A stretch of 64,000 nt of DNA from positions 3,162,001 through 3,226,000 of the forward strand of contig CP048685.1 in the NCBI GenBank assembly GCA_015698285.1, read 5' to 3'. The position numbers and the translations under genes are program-made. Every line of letters starts with the position of its first letter. The stretch's first letter is position 1. Of the stretch, positions 15,813-24,287 are shown in pieces. This stretch comes from Candidatus Nitronauta litoralis. GTDB taxonomy: Bacteria; Nitrospinota; Nitrospinia; Nitrospinales; Nitrospinaceae. The notes beneath the pieces were generated by a model. It searched no databases. It was not told where the DNA came from and saw nothing but the letters and a program-made list of their open reading frames with translations.

Positions 15813-17042
15813 TTGCTGAATTTTATATGGGCGGGGTTTTTTATAATTGCCTTTATCTCCGCACTTTTCCAACTGATTATTTGGGGTGATACCCAGGTTT
15901 TCGTTCGCCTGATGGATTCTGTTTTTTCCATGTCGCGCCTGGCTTTTGAAATTTCTCTCGGGCTCATCGGGGTCATGGCATTCTGGCTTGGCATCATGAA
16001 GGTAGGGGAAAAAAGCGGATTTCTGGATGCTATCGTGCGTTTTCTTCGGCCTTTGTTGAAAAGGCTTTTTCCGGGAGTTCCTGCAGACCATCCCGCTATG
16101 GGATCAATGTTATTAAATCTATCCTCCAATGCCCTTGGGTTGGACAATGCGGCCACACCGCTTGGACTCAAAGCGATGCAGGACCTGCAGTCCTTGAATC
16201 CAGACCCGGAAAGAGCAACAAACGCCCAGATTCTTTTCCTTGTACTCAACACTTCTTCGGTAACTCTTTTCCCGGTCACTGTGTTTGCTTTTCGCGCTCA
16301 ACAGGGAGCCGAAAACCCTACAGATGTATTCATACCTATTTTGTTTGCCACCTTTGCCTCAACCCTTACTGGCCTGCTTTTTGTGGGGTGGAACCAGGGG
16401 CTGAAGTTGTTTGATCGTGTGGTGTTGAGCTATCTGGGTGGGTTTTTCCTTTTTATGGCAGCGCTCCTCCTTTACTTCGTAAACTTGAACCAGGAGGCAA
16501 TGCAGTCACAATCAGCTTTTCTGAGCAATTTTCTTCTTTTCAGCATAATTACCGGGTTCATCAGTGGAGCACTTGTTAAGAAAGTTAACGTGTTTGAGGT
16601 TTTTATAGAAGGAGCCAAAAAAGGGTTTGATGTAGCCATCACCATCATTCCCTATCTTGTGGCCATGCTGGTGGGAATCGGCGTTTTCCGGGCGTGTGGA
16701 GTGCTCGATGGCTTGCTCGATTTGATGCGGATATTTGTGTCTGTCATGGGTGGAGATACTCGGTTTGTGGATGCACTTCCGACCGCAGTGATGAAACCAT
16801 TCAGTGGTAGTGGGGCACGTAGTCTGATGGTCGAAACCATGCAAGCCCATGGTGCAGATTCCTTTGCTGGAAAACTGGTAGGGATTGTTCAGGGGAGCAC
16901 AGAGACTACATTTTATGTGGCTGCTTTATATTTCGGTGCAGTCAAAATTAAGAACACGAGGAATGCGATTCCTTTTGGCCTGGCCGCTGATTTCGCCGGG
17001 ATCGTGGCTGCTATAGTTTTAGGGTATCTGTTTTTTGGCTAA
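15813..17042 (+). CDS. SpmA-SpmB-like fused nucleoside-recognition (Gate) membrane protein
   Basis: 409 residues with about eight to ten membrane helices. Two Gate/nucleoside-recognition repeats are seen: the N-half contains 'SSNALGLDNAATPLGLKAM' and 'NTSSVTLFPVTV', characteristic of spore maturation protein A, and the C-half contains 'KPFSGSGARSLMVE' and 'VQGSTETTFYVAALYFGAV', characteristic of SpmB. Fused SpmA-SpmB proteins occur widely in non-sporulating bacteria, where they are thought to move or sense a small molecule; no substrate is established. Start is TTG 15813, the only start with a ribosome site (AAGGGA, five bases upstream). It lies 67 bases after the receiver-DUF1566 gene on the same strand. 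Confidence 0.88.
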   Translation: MLNFIWAGFFIIAFISALFQLIIWGDTQVFVRLMDSVFSMSRLAFEISLGLIGVMAFWLGIMKVGEKSGFLDAIVRFLRPLLKRLFPGVPADHPAMGSMLLNLSSNALGLDNAATPLGLKAMQDLQSLNPDPERATNAQILFLVLNTSSVTLFPVTVFAFRAQQGAENPTDVFIPILFATFASTLTGLLFVGWNQGLKLFDRVVLSYLGGFFLFMAALLLYFVNLNQEAMQSQSAFLSNFLLFSIITGFISGALVKKVNVFEVFIEGAKKGFDVAITIIPYLVAMLVGIGVFRACGVLDGLLDLMRIFVSVMGGDTRFVDALPTAVMKPFSGSGARSLMVETMQAHGADSFAGKLVGIVQGSTETTFYVAALYFGAVKIKNTRNAIPFGLAADFAGIVAAIVLGYLFFG

Positions 17043-17144
17043 GAACGTTTCCAATTAAAAGGTATCTTCCCAAATGTTGACAGGGAATAGGGGACTCCGT
17101 ATGATCACTTTTGTTCTTTTTTGATTCGAGGTGAATAAAAATTT

Positions 17145-18254
17145 ATGAAAAGAGTTAGTCTTTCCAAGTCCCTGATTCAGCGGGCTACAATTCTGGGTTT
17201 GTTCCTTGCTGTTTTGGTAACTTCAGGTTGTGCCGGAGTAGGCCATGGTCGTATCGAAGGGGAACGAAGTAATTATAATGTAGCCATCCAACGCTCTAAC
17301 GATGAACAGTTACTGCTAAACCTTGTTCGCTTACGGTACAGAGACACTCCCTTTTTTCTCGAAGTCAGCAGTGTTGCCACCCAGTTCACCTATAGCGCCG
17401 GTGCTAATGCCGGAAGTCGATTGGAATCCGGCGTAAAGGGGATATTCAATCTGGGAGCTGACGCGGCCATAGAGGAACGACCTACGGTGACTTATGCACC
17501 TTTACAGGGGGAAGATTTTATACACCGTTTTCTGTCCCAGGTCCCCATGCAGACCATCGTGTTGCTGGCGCGCACCGGTTGGAGTCTGGAAAGGGTGTTT
17601 AGAGTGTGTTTTCAAAACCTGGGGCCACTAAAAAATGCACCCAATGCTTCAGGGCCCACTCCCGCCACCGCTCCGGAATACGAGCCATTTCTGAAGGCAG
17701 CCAAGCTTGTTCGAGCAATAAATCTGAAAAACGGGCTTCAGGTATCCCTGGGGGAAAATGGAACTATCTCCGGCCTGGTCCTGCAACTTAATGATCGTGG
17801 CAGGAAATTACCGCAGACAAAGGAACTTCTTCAACTTCTGAAAATGCCTTTAGATTCGAAACAAATCTTTTTCACCACCCAACCGGTACCGGACAACAAG
17901 CCTTATTTGAGGGCGGAAGCAAGATCGTTGATTGGCATCATGTATTATCTGTCCCATAGTGTAGACACACCCGAAGCAGACCGGGAAAGGGGGCGTGTCA
18001 CCGTTACACGAGATAAGGACGGGAAATTGTTCGACTGGGATCTGGTTACGGGCGACCTGATGCATGTTCGCACCTCACACTCGAAACCTGAAAACGCAAT
18101 CGTAGCCGTGGAGTATCGTGGTGAATGGTATTTCCTGGATGACACAGACCTCGGCTCTAAATCAACTTTTTCCATGCTGGGTCAATTGTTTTCCCTGCAA
18201 TCCGGTAATGCGAAAGCGCTTACTCCGACCCTGACCCTGCCGGTGGGAAACTAG
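17145..18254 (+). CDS. Conserved lipoprotein of unknown function
   Basis: 369 residues with a signal peptide ending in a lipobox 'LVTSGC' (Cys at about 29), so it should be lipid-anchored. The conserved-looking start of the mature part, 'YNVAIQRSNDEQLLLNLVRLRYRD', is shared with a family of large lipoproteins of unknown function that I recall from proteobacteria; I cannot name a domain. The rest is a mixture of strands and helices with 'EARSLIGIMYYLS' and 'VAVEYRGEWYFLDDTDLGSK' near the C-terminus. It ends four bases past the convergent stop of the DJ-1-like gene. The role is unknown. Confidence 0.75.
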   Translation: MKRVSLSKSLIQRATILGLFLAVLVTSGCAGVGHGRIEGERSNYNVAIQRSNDEQLLLNLVRLRYRDTPFFLEVSSVATQFTYSAGANAGSRLESGVKGIFNLGADAAIEERPTVTYAPLQGEDFIHRFLSQVPMQTIVLLARTGWSLERVFRVCFQNLGPLKNAPNASGPTPATAPEYEPFLKAAKLVRAINLKNGLQVSLGENGTISGLVLQLNDRGRKLPQTKELLQLLKMPLDSKQIFFTTQPVPDNKPYLRAEARSLIGIMYYLSHSVDTPEADRERGRVTVTRDKDGKLFDWDLVTGDLMHVRTSHSKPENAIVAVEYRGEWYFLDDTDLGSKSTFSMLGQLFSLQSGNAKALTPTLTLPVGN

Positions 18255-18790
18255 ATTTTCAGCTTCGAAAAAATCAAGGTGAGCAGTTCCTCAGCAGCTC
18301 CCGCCCCTTGAGCGCTCAAGATATTTCCTGTCTCCGTTATGGTCTCATCTGATCGGGCGATCATGGCATCATCAAGTAATTGGATGAATTCAGGTGTGTT
18401 GGGGCCCGATGCTTCTCCGGTCAGGATATTGGCTTGAGCAAGCGAACCAACACCGAAGCCAATTCCCGCAACTGTTTTCCCTGCCCGGGCATGGTCCGTC
18501 AAAATCTGAGGCAAAATATCATCCGTCCAAAGCGACTTAAGTGCTCCCTTACCGCCAGTAACGATGACTGCATCATATTTCATTCCTACGCCTTCCTGCT
18601 TGTTCCAGTCCGCCAGCATACCATCCGGCGTAAATTTGGTTTTGTTAATCCCTGTGGCTTCTTTCCCGGTTCGCGACAAGGTAAAAACCCGGCATCCGGC
18701 TTCCTGGAAACCATCGCGCAATGGAAACAGTTCTTCTTCCGAAAACTGATTACGAGGCATTACTAGTAAAACGGTTGAAGGCATGTTCAT
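18251..18790 (-). CDS. DJ-1/PfpI-family protein lacking the nucleophilic cysteine
   Basis: 179 residues with the DJ-1/PfpI flavodoxin-like fold: 'STVLLVMPRNQFSEEEL' first strand with the conserved Glu, 'YDAVIVTGGKGALKSLW' and the nucleophile elbow 'KTVAGIGFGVGSLA'. In active members the elbow reads A-I-C-H-G; here Cys is Gly111 and His is Phe112, so glyoxalase, deglycase or protease activity is unlikely. The start ATG overlaps the stop of the upstream rhodanese gene (ATGA), so the two are translationally coupled. A binding or chaperone-like role is possible but not shown. Confidence 0.82.
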   Translation of the reverse strand: MNMPSTVLLVMPRNQFSEEELFPLRDGFQEAGCRVFTLSRTGKEATGINKTKFTPDGMLADWNKQEGVGMKYDAVIVTGGKGALKSLWTDDILPQILTDHARAGKTVAGIGFGVGSLAQANILTGEASGPNTPEFIQLLDDAMIARSDETITETGNILSAQGAGAAEELLTLIFSKLKI

Positions 18791-19122
18791 TCATCCTCAG
18801 ATGGATTGCCCGTTTCAGCGGGATAAGTTTGTTTCCATTCTTCGAATCCACCCATCATGCTGTGGACATCGGTGAAACCGTTTTCCATGAAAAAACCAGC
18901 CGCTCCCTGACTTGAGTTCCCGTGATAACAACAAATCACCACGTTGCCGTCCTTATCCAGGGATTCCATAGCCTGCTTCACAGTTTCATTATCTATATGC
19001 TGGGCAGTGGGGATGTGGCCCATGGCGTAGGTCATGGGATCGCGTATGTCCAGAATGGTGGTGGATTTATCGTCGAGCCATTGTTTGACCTGATGAATAT
19101 CGACCTGACTGATTCCTGGCAT
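18787..19122 (-). CDS. glpE: GlpE-like single-domain rhodanese (thiosulfate sulfurtransferase)
   Basis: 111 residues, one rhodanese domain. The active-site loop 'CYHGNSSQ' with Cys65 is the GlpE signature, and 'ILDIRDPMTYAMGHIPTA' is the usual first half of the fold. It would move sulfane sulfur from thiosulfate or a persulfide to an acceptor in the cytoplasm. GGAGG stands five bases before the ATG. It is the first gene of a two-gene unit with the DJ-1-like gene. Confidence 0.93.
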   Translation of the reverse strand: MPGISQVDIHQVKQWLDDKSTTILDIRDPMTYAMGHIPTAQHIDNETVKQAMESLDKDGNVVICCYHGNSSQGAAGFFMENGFTDVHSMMGGFEEWKQTYPAETGNPSEDE

Positions 19123-19271
19123 GAAAGCCTCCGTATAAGGGGTTATCTTCTTTTGGAATTATGATGCGAATTACGGGTTCCAGGTGCGAAAAATCAGGTA
19201 TCATATGGTTTCTTTTGCAAGTAATCCGGCCAGACCGGTTAACAAAACTTCAAAACGTGAAGGAATGTACT

Positions 19272-19790
19272 ATGCCAAGTCAGGATCAGGTGGATAATTT
19301 AAAGAAAGGGGTAGAAGGCTGGAACCAGTGGCGTGAGGCCAATCCAGATAGTGAGGTGGATCTTTCTGAAGGTGATTTGCGTGGGGCTAACCTGAAAGGC
19401 GCTAATTTAAGTGGAGCCAATATGTCTGGGGCAAAATTTCAGTTTTCAAATTTATCCGGAGCCCAGATGGAGAAGGCCAATCTCGCCCGTGCCAAGTTTC
19501 AGGAAGTCAACCTACAGAATGCCCAGTTGCAGGGGGCTGTGGTAACCCATTGCAATTTTATGGAAGCCAACGTGCAGGGGGCAAGTTTTGAAGGGGCAGA
19601 TTTATCAGGGTCCCAGTTTAACGATGATGTGTTTTTTATGAAAACAAATCTGAAGGGCGCGAACCTGACAGACGCCTCAGGTTTGCATCCAAATAATATT
19701 CAGGGTGCTATCCTGGATAAGGAAACCATTCTTCCTGATTACCTGAAGGACGATCTTGACGATGAGGATTTTCTCAATTCGTTTTTATAA
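19272..19790 (+). CDS. Pentapeptide-repeat protein
   Basis: 172 residues; ATG 19272 with AAGGA eight bases upstream is preferred to an earlier ATG at 19161 that has no ribosome site. From about residue 33 to 145 the sequence is a run of A(D/N)LXX pentapeptides ('LRGANLKGANLSGANMSGAK' and on), which fold into a right-handed square beta helix. After an N-terminal capping helix ('GVEGWNQWREANPDSEVDLS') there is an acidic C-terminal tail. No signal peptide is seen, so it is probably cytoplasmic. Some family members mimic DNA, but nothing here points to a specific target. Its 3' end overlaps the lipocalin gene. Confidence 0.9.
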   Translation: MPSQDQVDNLKKGVEGWNQWREANPDSEVDLSEGDLRGANLKGANLSGANMSGAKFQFSNLSGAQMEKANLARAKFQEVNLQNAQLQGAVVTHCNFMEANVQGASFEGADLSGSQFNDDVFFMKTNLKGANLTDASGLHPNNIQGAILDKETILPDYLKDDLDDEDFLNSFL

Positions 19791-20319
19791 GAGAATCATC
19801 CAGGTAGGGCTCGTCATTTTTATGGCAGCTTGCGCCCATGCGCCGGATACGTCCAAGCCTCCCCTGGTTGTGGTGCCTTACGTGGACTATAAACAGTATG
19901 TGGGTACCTGGTACGAGATAGCTCGTTTCACTCATTTTTTCGAAGAGGGTTGTGTCGCAGCAACGGCGACTTATCGGTTAATGCGCGATGGGAAACATAT
20001 AGAAGTCATTAATCGCTGTCATGAGGGAACTGTCGATGGTCCTTTGAAGGAAGCCCAGGCAAAAGCGTGGGTGGAAGACCCGCCGATTCAGGCTAAGTTG
20101 AAAGTTCAGTTCTTCTGGCCCTTTGTAGGTGATTACTGGATTATTGATCTGGCACCTGACTACCGGTATGCTGTTGTGAGCGCCCCGGACCGGGATTATC
20201 TCTGGATTTTAAGTCGTACTCCTCAAATGAATCCTACCGATTACGATACAGTGATTGCGAATCTCAAGACTCAGAGGTTCGACCTGACCCGACTGGAACA
20301 CCCGCCCCAAATTAGATAG
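19762..20319 (+). CDS. blc: Outer-membrane lipocalin lipoprotein (Blc-like)
   Basis: 185 residues. Signal peptide with lipobox 'FMAAC' then a bacterial lipocalin barrel: 'YVGTWYEIARFTHFFEEGC' is the G-x-W motif region and 'YAVVSAPDRDYLWILSRTP' the second conserved block. Such proteins bind lysophospholipids or fatty acids at the outer membrane and help in envelope stress. ATG 19762 lies inside the pentapeptide gene (29-base overlap) and has AAGGA upstream, so the two genes are probably co-expressed. A terminator follows the stop. Confidence 0.92.
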   Translation: MRIFSIRFYKRIIQVGLVIFMAACAHAPDTSKPPLVVVPYVDYKQYVGTWYEIARFTHFFEEGCVAATATYRLMRDGKHIEVINRCHEGTVDGPLKEAQAKAWVEDPPIQAKLKVQFFWPFVGDYWIIDLAPDYRYAVVSAPDRDYLWILSRTPQMNPTDYDTVIANLKTQRFDLTRLEHPPQIR

Positions 20320-20360
20320 GTTGCGGATATTTAAAGTGTCCTTTCATCCGGAACCAAAAA

Positions 20361-20395
20361 AGAAAGGCCTGCCAATTTACTGGCAGACCTTTTTG
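20361..20395 (+). terminator. Intrinsic terminator between convergent genes
   Basis: AAAGGCCTGCCA, a six-base loop and TGGCAGACCTTTTT form a hairpin with A tract before and T tract after. It lies between the lipocalin gene and the convergent exported-protein gene and could serve both strands. Confidence 0.85.
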
Positions 20396-20436
20396 TAACT
20401 CACATTTCTGTTAAAACTATTGCATTATTCTCAGGA

Positions 20437-21015
20437 TTATTGAACCTGAATTAATTTAAGTCCCTCGCTGACGGTGTAGACCGGAGGCCTTTTCTGTTCC
20501 CGCGCATTTTTTTCAGATTCCCGGGCCTCGGACTTTCTGGCCTTGATATTGTGCCAGCTTGAAGAACAGGTGAAACCACCTTTCGGGCAACGTATTTTGG
20601 AAGCTTTTTTGACCGTTGACGTATTGGCCAGGATGCCCTTTTTTTCTTTTTCTGTTACACAAACTTTGATGGAGTCCAAATGAGTGACATTCCCCTCTTT
20701 GACGGGAATGTTTTGAACTTCTCCGATTTGCCGGTCTTCAATTTCCAGATCCAGTTTATAGGTACCCGTCGGCACCCAGTGCAGGTGGAAAGTGCCATCG
20801 GCACTGATGCGGGTGGCAATGGATTTACCCGGAACATGGAGAAGGACATTTTCGAGTACATTCTGTTTCGTACAATTTTGAACACGACCCTGAATTTCGC
20901 CATAGGTTTTTGGTGTATTCAGAGATTGAAAGAATACATTCTGGCTCATTTCGGCATTTGCAGATGTCGTTGCGAGAAATATAGTTAAACAAGCCAGGGT
21001 AATTTGTTTTCGCAT
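20437..21015 (-). CDS. Exported protein with carboxypeptidase-regulatory-like beta-sandwich domain
   Basis: 192 residues. Signal peptide (about 1-21, ending 'TSANA'), then a beta-sandwich of the carboxypeptidase-regulatory-like type (about 38-118: 'GEIQGRVQNCTKQNVLENVL', 'ISADGTFHLHWVPTGTYKLDL'), the kind of domain often found in cell-surface or TonB-related proteins. The C-terminal third is basic with cysteines ('IRCPKGGFTCSSSW') and charged helix. It stands alone with its own upstream region. The function is not known. Confidence 0.7.
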   Translation of the reverse strand: MRKQITLACLTIFLATTSANAEMSQNVFFQSLNTPKTYGEIQGRVQNCTKQNVLENVLLHVPGKSIATRISADGTFHLHWVPTGTYKLDLEIEDRQIGEVQNIPVKEGNVTHLDSIKVCVTEKEKKGILANTSTVKKASKIRCPKGGFTCSSSWHNIKARKSEARESEKNAREQKRPPVYTVSEGLKLIQVQ

Positions 21016-21175
21016 GGTAACCTCCTGTAACTTGAAAAAGTAATTAATAAACTTTGGGTTCTACAACCCCTGCCTGTTTCTAAAATAAAATTTTAGGGGA
21101 GGAGAGACAAGTGGAGGAATGATGAATCAGGTTGTCCTTAAACCTTCAAAACGGGTTGTCGTAAAAATACGACAC

Positions 21176-21841
21176 TCAGAGGGGAGGGCCCTCAACCAGC
21201 CCTTGCCGCATTGCATACTGGATGAGTTCGGCTGTGCTTTTCATATTCATTTTCTGTAAAATTCTTGCACGATGGGTGCTGACGGTTGTGATCCCAACAT
21301 TAAGTTCTTCGGCAATTTCCTTCAGTTTTTTTCCAGAAGAAATCATAATAAAGACTTGAAACTCGCGATCACTAAGGCTTTCATGAAGGTCATCGGGGGG
21401 CTTGGAGGAGCCGATTCCGGAGATCAGGATATCGGCCAGTTCAGGACTTACATATTTCCCCCCGAGACTCACTTTGCGGATGGCTTTCAGAAGGTCTGTC
21501 GGTGCGGCGCTTTTGCTGACATAGCCTGATGCTCCCCCTTTAATAAATCGAGGTCCATATTTTTCTTCCGGAAATATACTGAGGATAATGATTTTGACCC
21601 GCGGGTGGGAATGTTTCAAGTCCGATAAAATATCCCAGGCATTTTTTCCGGGCATTTCGATGTCCATTACCAGCACATCCGGGGAAACCTCTTTGAGTTT
21701 TTTTAATACCTCGTCTCCAGATTCTGCCTGAGATATTAGTTCAATATCACTGGCTTTTGAAAGTACCTTTTCAATCCCCTGGCGGACAATCCCGTGGTCG
21801 TCTGCAATCATTACAGATATTTTGTCGCTGGAATTTTTCAT
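21176..21841 (-). CDS. NarL/FixJ-family response regulator
   Basis: 221 residues: receiver domain (1-125) with acidic pair Asp14/Asp15, phospho-acceptor Asp60 ('DVLVMDIEMPG'), Ser88 and Lys110 ('GYVSKSAA'), followed by a LuxR-type helix-turn-helix (about 155-215, 'LSDREFQVFIMISSGKKLKE'). All phosphorylation residues are intact. Its start overlaps the stop of the upstream histidine kinase gene (ATGA), so it is that kinase's partner. Target genes cannot be told from the sequence. Confidence 0.95.
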   Translation of the reverse strand: MKNSSDKISVMIADDHGIVRQGIEKVLSKASDIELISQAESGDEVLKKLKEVSPDVLVMDIEMPGKNAWDILSDLKHSHPRVKIIILSIFPEEKYGPRFIKGGASGYVSKSAAPTDLLKAIRKVSLGGKYVSPELADILISGIGSSKPPDDLHESLSDREFQVFIMISSGKKLKEIAEELNVGITTVSTHRARILQKMNMKSTAELIQYAMRQGLVEGPPL

Positions 21842-23157
21842 TTTTCAAGTGGAAGGATTGCCCGGACACAGGTCCCTCCATCAGCTCCTCTGGAAATTGT
21901 CAATTGCCCCGCCAGTTTTTGAACCCGTTCCATCATTCCTCTCAACCCCAGGGATTCCGCAGCGGGAACCCGCGCGGGATCGATCCCAACACCATTGTCC
22001 AGAACTTCCAGAACCGTGTTGTTATCCTGATTGTACAATTTTACGCTTACTTCTGTGGCCTTGGCGTGCCGCAGGATATTGGTAAGGGCTTCCTGGAAGA
22101 TTCTAAATAAAGCGGTCGCTTGCTCTTCCTTCAATTGTATTTGAGTATCCAAACCAGTTAAATCGAAATGAATGCCATATTTCAGGTGGTCCTGGGCATG
22201 TGACCGGATAGCTTCGCCAAGCCCAAATACATCAAGTATTTGTGGCCTCAACTCAGTAGATATTCGTTGAACGGATTCGATGGTTGCGTCTACAAGGTGT
22301 GACATCCCCTGGACCGTCTGAATTTCAGGCAATTTTTTATCAATCAAATCTTCCTCAAGACAGGTCAAATCAATTTTTAATGCGGTCAGTGATTGCCCTA
22401 ATTCATCGTGGACTTCTCGGGCGATTCTGGTTTTTTCTTCTTCGCGAATGGCCTCAAGCCGGTGGTAAAGGTTCAGCATCTGTTCCCGGTTTTCAAGGAT
22501 TTCATCGACGAGGGGGTTGGTGAGTTTCCAAAACAGAAAAATACCGATGCTCATGACGCCAACTCCGAGAAGAAGCGTCCATAAACCAGCCTGATAAAAA
22601 GGGGTCCGAATTTCATCCAGATTGATTTTTGCAACCAGGGCTAGATCAAGTCCCTTGATAGACTCATAAGCTGCCAATACTTCGATATTTTGATAATCCC
22701 TGGCGATCATGGTTCCCGATTCACCTTGAAGTGCAAGCAAAATATAAGGTGATCGATCTGTAGTCAGAGGGATGGATTCGGGTACCGCCAGAGTGGAATG
22801 CCTATGACTTAACAAGAAGACAATTTTTTCTCCCTCTTTGCGTGCCAGAAGAAATTCGCCACTGTTGCCAAAACCCTTGAACTTTTTGTGGGCTTCTATG
22901 AACTGGCTCAGAGTTGCCGCTTCTGTTCCGCCTGGAAAATTGTGGCTATACTCAGAATCAAAACTCGCTACCGCCTCCATTAAACGGGCCTGGCTTTGTG
23001 CAGCTTCAACAAGCCGGGCCTGCTCTTCTTTAAATGCAGCCCTGTACAAAATAAAAATCGCAAGAAAGGCGACCACGAGAGAAACAGCCATGAGGATGCC
23101 CACTAGATAAAGTCGTTGACGGCTTGCATCAAGAAGGCGGATCCTGAACTGGGGCAT
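21838..23157 (-). CDS. NarX/DegS-type sensor histidine kinase (HisKA_3)
   Basis: 439 residues from ATG 23157, which has GAAGGGA seven bases upstream; a start ten codons earlier is possible. Two membrane helices (about 17-39 and 191-212) flank a periplasmic sensor region of about 150 residues that looks Cache-like. The HisKA_3 box 'RIAREVHDELGQSL' has the phospho-His (His250), and the HATPase domain shows 'EALTNILRHAKA', 'LDNGVGI' and 'GLRGMMERV'. It would autophosphorylate and pass phosphate to the overlapping NarL-type regulator. The signal is unknown. Confidence 0.93.
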   Translation of the reverse strand: MPQFRIRLLDASRQRLYLVGILMAVSLVVAFLAIFILYRAAFKEEQARLVEAAQSQARLMEAVASFDSEYSHNFPGGTEAATLSQFIEAHKKFKGFGNSGEFLLARKEGEKIVFLLSHRHSTLAVPESIPLTTDRSPYILLALQGESGTMIARDYQNIEVLAAYESIKGLDLALVAKINLDEIRTPFYQAGLWTLLLGVGVMSIGIFLFWKLTNPLVDEILENREQMLNLYHRLEAIREEEKTRIAREVHDELGQSLTALKIDLTCLEEDLIDKKLPEIQTVQGMSHLVDATIESVQRISTELRPQILDVFGLGEAIRSHAQDHLKYGIHFDLTGLDTQIQLKEEQATALFRIFQEALTNILRHAKATEVSVKLYNQDNNTVLEVLDNGVGIDPARVPAAESLGLRGMMERVQKLAGQLTISRGADGGTCVRAILPLEK

Positions 23158-23289
23158 GAAATTCCCTTCCAGAAACAGCATGAACATAGAATTTAGTTTA
23201 TCACGGTGGAAATCAGGTTGTGAGGATGAAGGGAGAAGGGAGAAAAAAGAAATTTCAAGGGGGATTAAAGTTAAGCCCCTTCTAAGTAA

Positions 23290-23472
23290 TTATTTTTCGG
23301 GAAGGTAGCGTGCCAGGCGGAAATCGAAATTTTTAAACTCTGTTTTGAGTTCATCCAGCGTTTCTTTACCAAAGCGTTTTTCCTGGAAGGTTTTGTCCGC
23401 CTGGGGCCACCAACCGTCCTTTTTGTTTTTCATCTTTGATTCAATAATCCAGATTTCTCTTACTGGTTCCAC
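23290..23472 (-). CDS. Small hypothetical protein (60 aa)
   Basis: A GTG start at 23472 is chosen because GGAGG lies seven bases upstream; reading further upstream only runs into the tRNA. The product is basic and aromatic ('DGWWPQADKTFQEKRFGKET') and ends 'FDFRLARYLPEK'. There is no signal peptide. I do not recognise it, but the good ribosome site and non-random composition support a gene. It follows tRNA-Pro on the same strand by about 85 bases. Confidence 0.6.
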   Translation of the reverse strand: MEPVREIWIIESKMKNKKDGWWPQADKTFQEKRFGKETLDELKTEFKNFDFRLARYLPEK

Positions 23473-23555
23473 AAAAAAACCTCCATTGTGTTTCAAGCGA
23501 AGTAAAGGCGTTGGTGGTAGGGAAAAGGGATGGTTTGAGCTGTTTTTTAGAAAAG

Positions 23556-23634
<79 letters not shown>

Positions 23635-23858
23635 ACACTTTTCAGTCCTGTTTTTGCTTTCACTTACTTGTTTTAACAACTGCGGATTTTGCAGGATAGA
23701 CCTCTAACTGTCAACAGGCAATTCCGGGATTCCTCGAAACCCCCTGCCTCCAATCTAATATGGGCCATACCCAGATTTCCCGCCATTTCATGGAAGCCTG
23801 CAAATGTGTTAAAATTTCCCCTTAAATATTTGGTGTTTGGAAGGGAGTCAGGTGAAAC

Positions 23859-24179
23859 ATGAAAGTATTGAAAGTACGTGATCAGGTGGCGTTTAAAGCC
23901 GAAAAGATGAGCAAGGTCAGCCTTTTCGATTCGGAGCGCTTCTTTTGTGATATATACTGTCTTGAACCGGGTCAACAACAGAAAGTTCATGCTCATGAGG
24001 GCTCGGATAAAGTTTATTATGTCCTTGAAGGTAAAGGCAAAATTACGGTTGGAAGTGAAACAAGGGAACTCGGGGCTGACGAGATCACCATGGCTCCATC
24101 CGGAGATGAACACGGCGTCGTGAATGACTCGGGCGAGAAACTTGTTTTGCTGGTGTTCATGGCACCCAAACCGCAATAA
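23859..24179 (+). CDS. Small cupin-domain protein
   Basis: 106 residues, a single cupin barrel. Motif 1 'HAHEGSDKVYYVLEGKG' supplies the His-x-His and Glu metal ligands, and motif 2 'GDEHGVVNDSGE' supplies the last His. Such stand-alone cupins bind a metal and act as small dioxygenases, isomerases or sensors; the substrate cannot be assigned. AGGTG precedes the ATG. It lies about 110 bases ahead of the radical SAM gene on the same strand and may be co-transcribed. Confidence 0.88.
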   Translation: MKVLKVRDQVAFKAEKMSKVSLFDSERFFCDIYCLEPGQQQKVHAHEGSDKVYYVLEGKGKITVGSETRELGADEITMAPSGDEHGVVNDSGEKLVLLVFMAPKPQ

Positions 24180-24287
24180 AGGGTAAAGCACTTATAAGAA
24201 ATTGAACTGGGCAACATGCAGGTAAAAGGCTTAAAAACCTGCGCGTTGCCAACACAAAAATTCAGAAAAATTAAAGGTTCGCGTTCA

